Below, one piece after another: positions 21,843 through 33,050 of a stretch of 64,000 bases of DNA. Made by a program: the position numbers and the translations under genes. The notes below the pieces were generated by a model. That model had not been told where the DNA came from and did no database searches. It saw only the letters and a list, made by a program, of their open reading frames with translations. This stretch comes from Phlebiopsis flavidoalba (Eukaryota; Basidiomycota; Agaricomycetes; Polyporales; Phanerochaetaceae): contig JAOCPU010000019.1 of the NCBI GenBank assembly GCA_035772785.1, forward strand, positions 372,001 through 436,000. Reading direction: 5' to 3'. Every line of letters starts with the position of its first letter. Position 1 is the first letter of the stretch.

Positions 21843-23593
21843 ATGGACAGTGTTGCCCAACGCCGTCTCCGACATGCAGTGTGGTCACCTACAGCCTGCA
21901 GATCTACTTGCATGGGATTGTGTGTGAACATATTTTCGATACCTCGCTCAAGTTGACCGCAGGCGTCGCAGACTGCTTGCTAGAAGCTCATAGACGACGG
22001 CTGCGATCTCGGCCAAGTCTATGGCTTACCTACGCCCATGGATGCCTACGGTACGAGACGAAGACGACTTCTCGTCAATTCCAGCCGCTGCTGTAGCTTG
22101 CAAAGAAAAGGATTACACCATGCGAAACTCCGCCATCACTGGCTACCGAATAACCAACCTCCGTATTCCCCCACGTCGCGTATGGGATTTATTCGCCAAT
22201 CGAGTTGTTCCTTACTATGTTATAGACAAACACGCACAGCTTGGCTTCATCCCCACGGACATACCCGAAGAGAGCTGCATGCCACAAAATTTGTGGGCCG
22301 TCTCTCACAGCTGGGTCGCGCCTTCTGAGCGTTCTTACATGCTCACTACTATCAATGGAAAGGCATGGCGGGTTCCCCTCCCTTGCTCTGTAACACTCGA
22401 CGACATTCGCGATGAACTCCTCATTCTAGGCGCGGAGTATGTGTTCCTGGATATCGTGTGTTTACGTCAACGCGAGGAGACGAGCCCACAGCTCGAGACT
22501 ATTCGGAAACGAGAGTGGCGGACTTGATATTCCTACTATTGGGTACATTTACAGTCGCTCTTACAGCCCCGTGGTTGTGTACTTCAATGGCTTAGGGCTT
22601 CCTTTTTCGAGAATGCTCCCTGAGGCACGCAAAAGTCGCATACCACTGGTTTCAATCGCGTCTGGACTGTCCAGGAGACCCCAACCTCAGTCATCATGGG
22701 CGGCACGGAGCAAGCCATGACCCGTTCGACGTTGGTCGTCCTCTTACTTGGCCTCGCAATGCCTCAGCCCTCAGTTTATGATCACGCTACATGGACGACG
22801 TGCCGTCAACGGCATGTTGTGGCAGAACCTGCGCAACGTTGTGACATGCTCGTACGCCAACCCGGTTGACCAAATTGCCGCTCTTGGCTATATTTTACTG
22901 GCTGCGAGTCGCTACCCAATATACGATGCCGACTTGGATCCAGAATGTAGCTTGTTTTTCTCCCCCCCCAGGGGGATTCTTAGTCGAGGTGTACTCCCTT
23001 GCGTTTCGCTGCGTATGTTTTTTCTTTTCTTTTTCCCGCATTTGCCGCCTACAGCTACTTTTCAGCGACTTCCCTCCGTCCGGATCCTGGCGGCCTACGT
23101 GGAAGCCAAATCTTGCAGGCTTTTGATAAAAATCCAACGATCACCGGAAATATCCCACCACCTTGACGTTTACGTACGCTGAGCAGCTGAAACATATTGA
23201 CGCATCGTCACCCCGCCTGGGATACTACGATGGGCACGACGCAAACTGTCACGAAGCGTATGTGATGAAGGTTGTCACATCCGAGTCAGCACGCTATGTC
23301 CGCGCTACACAAAACTTCGGAAAACCAGAAACACAGTGCTCCGTCGACATGTCCCCTCCCTGGGCCCAAACGGCTACAAGTCAATGCTGGTTACTGAGTG
23401 GAACGACTCGGTCGTATACGATCGGGAGGCAGAGTACATCCTGATCAGCATTGGGCATGGTCTGTATTGGGTAGTTGCGGAAAGGGTTGGGATGAGACGA
23501 ATCGACGGCAATAGGGCACTCGAAGTATTGAAATTGTACCCCACCATAGCTGTACCTGAAACCGACACAGGCAGCGACATGATGATTTCGTAA
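21843..23593 (+). CDS. HET (heterokaryon incompatibility) domain protein, copy 1
   Basis: Fungal HET proteins take part in non-self recognition and can trigger cell death after fusion of unlike hyphae. Blocks in order: FDTSLKLTAGVADCLLE, DDGCDLGQVYG, YLRPWMPT, PPRRVWDLFANRVVPYYVID (22170), LWAVSHSWVAPSERSYMLTT (22290), LPCSVTLDDIRDELLILGAE and YVFLDIVCLRQREE (22440), LDIPTIGYIY, VVVYFNGLGLPF (22570), a shifted WTVQE-like Trp-Thr-x-Gln-Glu core (22670), VDQIAALGYILL and YPIYDADLDPE (22920), and a C-terminal YILISIGHGLYWVVAERVGM. WAVSHSW, the CLRQ region and the Trp-Gln-Glu block are the usual HET-domain core. About six shifts. The start is not secure because the first blocks lie in three frames. 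It matches copy 2 at 51.5-53.4 kb along its whole length. Confidence 0.75.
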
Positions 23594-24540
23594 GCCTACA
23601 GGAGTCCTGTAGCAGATGTTAGCTCGTTGTGTATCGTTGACTTATAGGATCGCGCTATAAATCTTTCTTGGACTTCCAATCACTCGAGCAATTTTAACTG
23701 GATGCCAGAGTTTGAGGCTTGAAAATATGATCGACGCCAGGTGCGGACTTTTTTTTTTTTTTGTTTTGCTTTCCTTTTGTTTTTTTTTTTTGTTTTCTAT
23801 TGTTTTTTTGCCTTTTTTTTCTATTTGCGTTTTTGGGCTCTTTTTCCCTTTTCTTGTTCTCTCTTTTTGCATCTTGTTTGGTTTTTTTTTTTTTTTTTGA
23901 GTCTTTTTTTTTTTTTGTTGTATTTTTTTTTCCTTTTTCATATTTTTTTTTATCTTTGACTTCAATCACTCGAGCAATTTACTGGATGCCAGAGTTTCGA
24001 GGTTTTTTTTTCTTGCTTATTAAAACTTTGTTCGGCTTGATCGACGCCAGGGCGCAAACTTGAGGACCTGTTTTTTTTTTTTCTGTTCGAGAATTTTGTT
24101 CTTCCTTTTTTTTTTTTGGGGTTTTTATTTTTTTTTTTTTTTTTTTTTTCTTGGTTGACACCAAGAATCGCGAGCGCCGTCGATGAGTAGAAGCGTCACG
24201 GCTTGCGTTTTTAATTTTTTCTTTTTCTTTATTATTTGCCGCCCTGCCCTTTGTTTTATTTTGTTTTGTTTTAAACTCTTACCCTTTTTCTTTTTTCTTT
24301 TTTTTTTTCTGTCTTTTTTTTTCTTTATTGTAGCCTTTTTATCCTTTCTTGATTTTCTTTCTTTTTTTTATTCTTTACCAGGGGGCGTGACTGTTTTTCC
24401 TATTACATTTTACTTTCACCAGGCTCTTTTTTTTTTTTGTTGTTGTTTTTTTTTCTTTTTTCTTTTTTTTCTTCTCTTTTTTTCCTTGCTTTTTCACCTG
24501 CCTGTTCGAGAACAAGGAAACCGACAGTTTACGTAGCGTG
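23594..24540. repeat. T-rich low-complexity block with an internal duplicated segment
   Basis: Long runs of T broken by single C or G (23750-23960, 24070-24150, 24210-24500). A segment of about 80 bases starting gacttccaatcactcgagca at 23671 recurs at about 23957-24061 (cactcgagcaattt...ctggatgccagagttt...gatcgacgccagg), the second copy interrupted by another T run. Open frames here encode only Phe/Leu or, on the other strand, Lys, and are not genes. It may be a real microsatellite upstream of the ubiquitin gene, or a region the assembly could not resolve. Confidence 0.6.
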
Positions 24541-24602
24541 ACTGGCCGCCTGCACGACATCCCGCCAGCACCGCCCGCCGGCCGTCACTAACATCCTCGA
24601 AG

Positions 24603-25162
24603 ATGCAGATCTTCGTCAAGACCCTCACGGCAAGACTATCACCTTGAGGTGGAGTCTTCCGACACCATCGACAACGTCAAAGCCAAGATCCCAGGACAAG
24701 GAGGGGTGCGTCCGTCAACTCTAGCAAACACACTCTGGAGACTGACGAGGTCGTCGTTCCTCGTGGATGCATCCCCCCGGACCCAGCAGCGTCTGATCTT
24801 CGCGGGCAAGCAGCTCGAGGATGGTCGCACCCTGAGCGACTACAACATCCAGAAGGAGTCTACCTTCACTTGGTCCTCCGGTGCGTTTACCGCGTACCAT
24901 CCGTGTTTCGGAATGATACTCATGTCCTCGAAGTCTCCGTGGAGGCATCATCGAGCCCTCGCTGAAGGTTCTTGCCTCAAAATACAACTGCGACAAGCAG
25001 ATTGCGCAAGTGCTATGCTCGTCTCCCCCCTCGCGCGACCAACTGCCGCAAGCGCGGATGTGGCCACTCGTCACAGCTCCGCCCGTGAGTACTTTTCGCT
25101 CTTGATTGGAATATACACTCAACCGGATTGTTTGTTTCCACAGCAAGAAGAAGTTGAAGTAG
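24603..25162 (+). CDS. ubiquitin-60S ribosomal protein eL40 fusion
   Basis: Encodes one ubiquitin unit fused to ribosomal protein eL40; deubiquitinases release both, and eL40 joins the 60S subunit. MQIFVKTLT at 24603, then [40 protein letters not shown], then the eL40 part [20 protein letters not shown] with the zinc-ribbon Cys residues and KKKLK before TAG (25160-25162). Introns: about 24706-24769 (its 3' end reads GATG, probably an error), 24881-24933 and 25085-25143, the last splitting the codon before the terminal KKKLK. Because ubiquitin is almost invariant, errors can be placed: a missing G after ACC CTC ACG, a missing G in TTGGAG, an extra C after AAGATC, an extra C before CAGCAG and a missing C after TCTACC. 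These are all in homopolymers. Confidence 0.95.
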
Positions 25163-25434
25163 TGGTAGGGTTTGCGGCATCTGGAGGGATCCTGGTGTGT
25201 ACCCGGCGCGGGCTCTCATGTGTACTATTCATGTGCAGTTTTATGACATGGTATATCACTTTCTGCATCATACTCTGTGGCATGCTCCGTAGTCTTGTGC
25301 CCTTGAGGTAAGTTCTCAATATCCTACCTTCAACACTACCCTCTGCAAGCGCGGCCAGGGCCGAATATCATGCGCCTCAAGATGATCGCCTCTGAGGTCC
25401 TTGTCGCACTGACGTTTGCTTTGGACCACTGCTT

Positions 25435-28120
25435 CTAGGACATCGCTGCGACCGTCGTTCGATAACTCGTTCTGCACGCTCTCGCTAACAATCTTCTCCA
25501 CGTTCCTGGTACCAACATATCATAACACGAAAAGTCCACTGGAGCATCCGCATCAGTGGAGACGCGGAACAAGTGCTTGGCGCATCCAACAGCTACGGGA
25601 TAGAGCCCCAACAAGGCAACGGGTTCACGCGTCTTAGTCACCGTCTCATCTGTCAGTGCGCGAGTTACGATTCCACCTCGCTCCTCAAGCTCTTGCCAAC
25701 GATTCCTCCCGTCTCTGAAGCACTCTTCCTCCCAAATGCCATAGTACGCAAAACCCACCGCTTCCGCGACCTCGTCGGCTCTGCTTGGTGCAAGAGGGAT
25801 ATATACAGTCCGCCGCGAGATGCGTCCATGACCTCCTCCAATGTTGCCCCATGCACTGGCCACCAAAACCTCTCCAGTGTCGGAGCCGGATACCACACGA
25901 AGAGCAGGCCGCCGCTCTCAAATATACGTGTGGAACTGTCTCGTACAAGAGGGACTGGATCCCCATAGAAGTGTCGCGCGTGTTCGAGACTCCAGGCCCA
26001 CGCTGAGATCGTCCCATCGGAGGGTCCGGGACATAGTCCAACCAGGCATCGAGTTGTGAAACTGGGGCTACAGCTTCGGTGGCTTCACGGCACCACCCTG
26101 CAGGAAGCTCTTGTGGTTGGAAGACGCGCCAACGTGAGATCATGTTTTGTTTGTCCTATCATTGAGATGGGGAGGTGAAAGCGAACACAAACTGAGGAGC
26201 TGACACTGTACTTTGGTCTCGATCTGGCAAATTCAGCCTAGCGTTAAGCAACGAGATATGATAGCAAAGGTGTGGCCTTTACGGATGATAGTAGGATACT
26301 GCTCGAAGTGATGGTGGGTAAAGAAAGTGGTCTCAAACAGTCTTGCAGCCTCTCAACGTTGGATGTTTGCGACTAAGTTGAAAAGTACCAGAGCTCCCCA
26401 AAGGTGTTCCCAAATACTACAAGCCTAGAGTTTCGTCGTTTAATCGTAGACACCTCTCGCATACAAACGCTGGTAAGGCGGGATGGTGAGCTCAAACAAG
26501 CGGGGGATTCTGCGTGTACACCAGTTGTAGTTTGTGAGATGTCGTCGCCTCTCGGCAAATGATCAGACAATGTTGTAAAAGTTGACGGGGCCACCCTCAA
26601 CCCGGTCGTATGCCCGCGCACCATTGAACCACGATAACGTCGCATTGTTCTTCCCGAGTAGGAGTGCGAATGGCTCGTCATCATTTATCTTGAAGTAGGG
26701 GCGGCGACCAGAGCCCAGAGAGTAAAGTGATGCCGCCACACACGAAGTGAGCTGATCCCACTCTATTATTGTCGGCTCCGGAAAAATAAGGGTGTGCACT
26801 TCTGCAGTATAAGCAAATGCACCATCTTCGCCGCTCAATGCTATACTCTCAGAGCGCTTTGGGACCCCCCCTTGTACAATGTGCTCGGGTAGAGCTGCAT
26901 CGCGGCAAAGATTCAATGGGAGTAGTCATTGCGGGACGGTGCAGATGAGGTGGGGAATTTATATCGCCGGCCGAGTCGAGGATCAGTTTGAACAATCGCA
27001 GCTTCCTGTGAGGGGACAGAAACTGCCTACCACATCTCCTCCACTTTCATGGAGATGGCCCCCGCCCTGAGGGGATTTCAGATAAAAGGGCCAACAACAC
27101 CTCATGAAAAAGCCTTCGCCACCTCAACTTCTGGTTCGGCCCAGTAGTCGGCATACGCTCCCAGTCTTACCAGTCCATAACTGTCGGAATGCTGTGCCCA
27201 TTGTGCACAGCAAACGCTTCATAATAAATGAGATGACCGTGCACTAGAGGACAGAACCATTTAAGTCCCGAAGGCTTCACAATATGTCGACACGCCCTCG
27301 TATCGCGCGAGACGTACACAGGCTGTCCCGTCCTGGCCTTGCTGGCATTCTATGATCTCCACCACGGATTTTTAATGACTTCGACAAAGTTAGCATTGCG
27401 ATTGTAACTCTCGTTCCCAAAAGACCTTACGACGAGCAGGGCGGAGCTCCAGGGATTAGGACTGGTGCTTCGGAGTGAGTGATCATAAACGCCACGCAGC
27501 GGACAACAGACGGGACCTTCCACCTCAACAAGCACCCCAATCCCTACAAGGCCTGTACGACCTTGTGACAGACCAGCAGAAGACGGGGTTTCTGCGTCCA
27601 TCTGAGCCGATCCACTGATCCAAGCTACCATATGGATATCAGAACGAACGGAAGCAGCGTCGTCGTTTTTTTGGCCTCGGCAAACGACAAGCCAGCGCCC
27701 GTGGATGAGCTGGACCCAAGTGACAGGTCTCGTTCGATGCAGATTTCTACGGATGCTGGAGTGCAAGGCGCACCATAGCGAATTCTATCGAGGCGCAGCA
27801 GATGGCTTGCTAGTGGCTCGAAATCGACTGTATCCAGCGCATCTATAGGATTGAGGTAGGTCGGGCCACGCGAAGTGCCCTTGCGATGAGCTCCAGGGTA
27901 CCAAGAATGTCGTCGATCCATAATCGTTACTTCGCGTGCGACGCAGTCCAAGTCTCTTGCAGGTCTATTAGATTGGAGTGAGAAGGAGACGGATGAGAAG
28001 GACAGTTTATGACCCCACCTGTCGCAATCTCAAGAGAGAGCTGGCCTTCAAGCAGACAATATCTCGAATAAAATGTCTTCCGGTAGATCCTGGAACTGTA
28101 CGGAGTTATCGCGAGTTCAT
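25435..28120 (-). CDS. F-box protein with C-terminal repeat-like domain (family copy C)
   Basis: Same family as copies A, B and D, on the opposite strand from A and B. The F-box FQDLPEDILFEIL lies at about 28090-28050, followed by LEIATG-type sequence and a donor as in copy B. Further blocks: IRYGAPCTPASVEICIERDL (27780), HRTRPVTWVQLIHGRWLVV (27730), FAVHNGHSIPTVMDW (27210), AFAYTAEVHTLIFPEPTIIE (26815-26755), DDEPFALLLGKNNATLSWFN (26680-26620), RLYARGVYD (26455), GALVLFNLVA, MISRWRVFQPQELPAGWCRE (26143), LDAWLDYVPDP, WGNIGGGHG region and YYGIWEEECF with GRNRWQELEERGGIV (25710-25660). The C-terminal tail after GGIV is longer than in A and B (to 25435) unless a shift hides an earlier stop. The start is not certain: the ATG at 28120 is out of frame with the F-box. 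Confidence 0.7.
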
Positions 28121-28671
28121 AGCTCGTAGAGTGGGGGGACTTAGTGACTTCAGATGCAGTCGACCGAAAACAGCCTGGATGAGAATCTTTGTCATACCTG
28201 AACAGACTCTACATTCGATATTCGATATTATTAAAAACTTTTCCATTGTTTTCCATTTAGACACCAGCCTTGCCGCCACACCCTGGCGGGTGATCGTCCG
28301 GTTTATTTCGACGCGGTAGCGCACGGCGATGCTGAGTTGATGAATACGCTGCCCCCCCCTGAGCAAGTTCCGAAGCATTACCAGACCTTTCGGCGTCACG
28401 GTTTCACGCCGGCCACTCGACGTTCATGGCACGACACTCATCATCGATGCACCATTCTTGTCGCATCCTCGGGGGCTGAAAAGAGTTTGTTATGATAGTA
28501 TTAGGTTTGATATACAAGCCTCGCGATTTCTTAGTAGACCGTGACACCAACGACCATCGGTAAGCTAGATCGTCTCTGCTGTGACAGCACTTCTAACGCG
28601 CGCCGCCGTTCACCTTTCCAGAGCTCATAAACAGATTCACTTTTGCGATAGAAAACGATTCCTCTAGGGTA

Positions 28672-30196
28672 CCAGAACTACCGTTCGATGTCCTCGGACG
28701 CGACTATTGGCCGAACTCTTGGGTACCAGTGAACGTCTTCAATTCTCGAAAGAGGGATTCTTAGGCTTCCCGTTCCCTCGTGTGCAAGGCATGGCAACGG
28801 GAACTTCTCGATGCCCCACCTTTTCCGCTCCATCTCCTTTTCGTTCATGCAATGGGCAATCAATCCCCAGACCACCTTGAAAGCCCTGCTTTACGAGGTC
28901 GAGCTATAAGGGCCCCTGGATAACTGCCCGCGGCGTAAAATCAGTGATATTACACGCACTGTCGGGATTGGACGTTAGGCAACCGCGCGTCGGACACTAC
29001 CGCATACCCCATACACCAGGATTTCCGACGCACTTGTTCAATCATTTCAATGGAGCATCCTGACGTATGCAGACACATACGGTCTGTACGCTTGGTCGGT
29101 GCACAGTGCAAAAATCCCTTCCCGGACTATCGCCGCATTTCTAAGGATGCCCATGGCGACGATACTGTCGGCCGTGGACCAGATCTTTTCGATGGCAACC
29201 ATACGACTCTTCCCCAACCTACAGGAGCTGCATATGCAGGAATGATCCTGAAAAATGCGCCTCTAGCGGGCTCTTCCGCGAGCGCAGCCCAAGGCCCGGG
29301 GGCCTGCCCGTACTTCTCTATCGAGCCTTTCGGTAGACTTTCGTCGAGCCAAGATCGACCTCGCGCGAGGCGCAGAGTCAGAGTCGTGTGACCCTTGGGA
29401 CGAGCTGACCAAGATCACCGACTATTTTGAGGATTTCCAACGTCTCAGCATCACCAACTACGACAATTCCACCCATGTCCTGGACCCTTCCTTTGGGTCG
29501 GCGCCCCGATTACGATGCTGCTTCTTTTTCAGAGGGGATATCAAGGCAAATACGAGGATCTTGAAATAGCGGTATCAATTTTTTAAACCTGCAGTCTCTG
29601 TCCGCCAGCAGTATCCAATGTCTCTGGAGGTACTGCAAAGCTGGAAATCGTCTTCTTCAAAGTATAGGCCCTCAATTGCAGGCATCTGCAATGTCTACTG
29701 ACAGTCGAGGCACAGCGTGAGTTCTCCAGTTAAGCTGATCATTGCTCCGTTGCAACATCTTAACTACATCTTTAGTGCGAGGCGATGTTTGCGCGTTCTG
29801 CCCTATCTGTCCGCCAGCCTCCCAACCTCTCACGATCAAACTCGTTCTTGCCTGGCCTCCGCTCCCGGCGCGCACAGGCTGGTGCGACCCGTCGCGCGAC
29901 GTGCTCGTGGGCATGTTCAGCTCGTACCTCGCCTGCGACGCGCGGGTCGTCTCGTAAACTGGCGCGCGTGTCCGTGGCCTATCTAGACGAAGACACCGAG
30001 CAGCCGTGGCAGACGGACATCCCTGGCTCGCTCGCGGTGGGAGATCGTGCCACGCTGGAGCTTGTGGAGCAGGTCGAGGGGCCCTCAGCATGGCGCTTAC
30101 CATGCAGACGGTGGCGTGGAGAGACTATACTGGTGAGGCAGATGTGCCGCCTATCGGTCGGCTTGCGCAGATGGGCTGGTGTGCAGCTTATTAAAG
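28672..30196 (+). CDS. second type of F-box protein with LRR-like C-terminal part
   Basis: A different F-box lineage, lying between F-box copies C and D on the other strand. PELPFDVL at 28675, then in the next frame LLAELLGTSERLQFSKEGFL, then LVCKAWQREL and LFRSISFSFMQWAINPQTTL (28765-28875), the usual shape of mushroom F-box/LRR proteins (LP.DVL...SLVCK.W...L...LFRSI). Later fragments fit leucine-rich repeats: HIRSVRLVGAQCKNPFPDY (29080), RLFPNLQELHMQE (29205-29245), VDFRRAKIDLA (29340), FEDFQRLSITNYDNST (29430), then KLVLAWPPLPARTGWCDPSR (29840-29900), SVAYLDEDTEQPWQTDIPG (29970-30030) and MQTVAWRDYTGEADVPPIGR (30100). Whether everything after 29700 belongs to the same gene is uncertain. 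Confidence 0.45.
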
Positions 30197-30506
30197 GCTC
30201 AGTGCTGTCAAGACTCGATGGACGTATCGTTGAGCGCAGAGCCTCGTGTGAGCGCAGAGCCTCGGTGAGACTGCTACACATGAACAAGGCGTCACTTCAC
30301 TGTTACCATCATACCGATAGAAACCATGGTCTGTCAGACCCGCCTCTTATACGATCTAGTTGTTGAGACCTCCGACGCTTTGATACCCTTTTGAGTGCCA
30401 CGGTTTTCGTTGAATTTATGTTCACCAAACTGGCTAAAATGTCCCCTATCAACTTGATGTCCGCATTGTCTTGCGGCTGCTGCTCGGCAGAAAATTCTGT
30501 CCGCTT

Positions 30507-33050
30507 TCATAACATCGTCCTAAAAGTACAGGGATCTACAATCACCGCCTCGTTCTCTGCAAGCTCTCGCCATCGATTTCGGCCATGACTCACATGGGGC
30601 GCTCTGTGGTTCCAAATACTGTAGTAAACGGAGAGGCCCACCTATTTTGCCGGACGTTGTCGGCGACACAAAGGGGGAATGTAGGAGATACTGATAATCC
30701 CATCACTGCTGCTCATAAGAAAAAAGGCGTCGCCACCCTGATTAGCGACACAAAAACTTGTTTGACCATCGGGTACAATATAAAGAGGAGACCACGCACA
30801 CTCGAAAATATGATGCTCCCAGCTGTCCCGAACAGAGGGGAACCGGATGTCCATAGAAATGACGCGCGCGATGCTCGAAGGTGCTCATGGCGAGGGCTGT
30901 TTCTCAATCTCGTGTGATGTGGCAATGGAGTCCAGCCAGGTGTCCGGGGATCGCAAAGTGAAGATCCGACGGTTCAAGGTCTGGAGCGGGGGCGGTGTGC
31001 ATCGGTGCCACGCCCAGGGGGAGCAGCTCTTGAGGTTAGGCAGGGCCAGCCATCGGGAGACCATATCCTCCTTCTGTCTTCCGGTGACATTTTACAGGTG
31101 CAGTGGATAGAACTGCGGGGGCGGGCGGAAAATTTGACCTCGTCATGGAGTATGATTATCCGCACAAAACGACGTGGAAATGTATCTTAGACATAAGTCT
31201 GCCAGCACGTCCTGCACCTAGGCGTAACCGTGTGGGCGAGGAAAAGTGGGTTTAAAACAAGCTTGAAGCCCCACCAAGCGTTCGAGGTGGCGAGATTGTA
31301 CACACATAGCTCACCAAAGGACATCCCGAGTAGTACCACAAACACGCCCAGTGTGTCATCGTAGTCACAGACGCTCCTAGCATGCAAGGCAGGCAAGGAC
31401 GGATGTCGCAGCTCATACGCCTCCCATCCGAATGCAATACACTCCATAACACCGCTTGCGGACGTCTTCAGCGCTTGGGCTAAAACGGTCTGACAAGGTT
31501 CTAAAGGTTGACGAGTCGTTGGGCGTGTGTGAGCCCCATTGAGCCTATGATAGTGTTGGGGTCATCCCTTCCGAGCAAAAGCCCCCGGACAGCATGAATC
31601 TTGCGTGTGTCCAGTGATACGGAGTGGTTACCGGACTCCGAGGGTGGATGGTGTTCGCACACGCATGGTCGCTGTGTGATCAGAGCTCAGCCGCGTCGGT
31701 GTATGTAAGATCCGCGGACGTCCTGAAGTCCGCACGTCCGTGGTGTAGACGTATGAGCACTTGCCTCGCCGCTCAGAACTATCTATAGAGCGTCGATAGC
31801 TCCGGGATAATTTGCTCGGGTAAAACTGAAGCTCCCCCCCCCCCCCCCCCGGGCAAACCCGCTTGAGAGTTCTAAGGGCAGGTGTCTGGACAAGGCGGGA
31901 TGTGAGGATGCGACTATCGCTGAAGGTAAGTCGATATATGCGGAGTCTTCGAGTGAGATAACTGCGACTTTTTTTGTGCCCCTTCAATCTTCACAGCAAT
32001 GGGCTTCCGCCCTATTTTATGCTGTCAGGCACGGTTTAGGGGGAGGTACAGTGGGAGCTAGCTACCGTGGTCTCCGCTTGTACAGCAGGCGGCATGTCTC
32101 TCCCGTGTTCCAGTTCATGATCGTCGGGACGCTTAGTCCATCGTGCACAGCAATGCGAGGATACTCGTGACCCATGCAGGTCACGCAGTTCGGGGACAGG
32201 GGACGCCCTCGTGCCGAGCGAGGCGGAACAACACAGGGGGAGCGCGATGCCGTTACCCACTCTTCACGCATTCTGTACAATTTCCACACACATGCTGCCC
32301 TACCCAGAGATCAGTCAATTATTTCTCTAAGTCGAAATCGCCACTAGGGTCCGAACTCACCACACGCACGCATGTGGGGCGAAGCTCAAGCGCCATGACA
32401 GGCGTCCCATCCTCTGAAAGGTCAAGCAGTCCAGCAAACGACGGGGCCGTCTAAGCGTATCCGACACACACAGGCGGAGAAAACCAAAATCTGTCCTTCA
32501 TCTGACGGGCCTTGTACATAGCGATCCCCAAGATCCCAGGTAGACATAACAGAGCTGTGCCTATGTACGTGCTCCTCTTCCGGCGACGACGTAGCCAGTG
32601 TCCATCGCACGAGCCGGACCCACGTCACAGACCGTGCGCGAATGCATCTCTACAAATCCTGGACGAGTATATCTTGCGAGCTGTTGTTGCGTTACTTCAA
32701 CTTTCCCAAACGTACGAATAATGCTGTGGCAAATGATGCAAATGCCTCTTCCGCTAGCGTACTTATGGGCTCGAGGTAGCTGGGCCGAGATGAAGTGCTT
32801 GTGATGTGGCGAGGATGCGGATCCACACAGAAACTTGCGCCGTGTGATGCGTGAGAATTGTAGATTGCAGGTGTGCATATACTGGGGGTCAATAGTGGTA
32901 CTAAAAGTGAAGGGTTGGCTTTGTATTACCCGTCGGAGCCGGGTCAGCATCAAAAAAAGGCACGGGGTCTTGCTGTGACATGTGGATAGTATCTTCGAGG
33001 AGGACGTCTTCGGGGAGATTTTGCAAGCCGCGCAAAACGCTAGTATCCAT
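30507..33050 (-). CDS. F-box protein with C-terminal repeat-like domain (family copy D)
   Basis: Starts at 33050 with MDTSVLRGLQNLPEDVLLED, an F-box N-terminus. Recognisable blocks follow: ARAMDTGYVVAG-like (32600), LDLRPTCVRVVSSDPSGDFD (32390-32330), LSVPTIMNWNTGETCRLLYK (32130-32080), LLLGRDDPNTIIGSMG-like (31580), SLPALHARSVCDYDDTLGVF (31395), SFGELCVYNLA (31310), LYIVPDGQTSFCVANQGG (30775), GRNRWRELAENEAVIVDP in shifted frames (30590-30530) and TFRTML before TGA at 30509-30507. The last residues match the family end DPVLVE. A run of 17 C at 31834-31850 falls in the middle of the coding region and is a likely error site. It is more fragmented than copies B and C. The 300 bases downstream hold no gene. 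Confidence 0.65.

Noticed and set aside
23642..24536. Poly-Phe/Leu frames on + and poly-Lys frames on - in the T-rich block
   Set aside because: Low-complexity translation of T runs; no signal for a gene.
3920..33050. Calling F-box copies A, C and D pseudogenes because of frameshifts
   Set aside because: Essential genes in the same window show equal damage, so the breaks do not prove decay.
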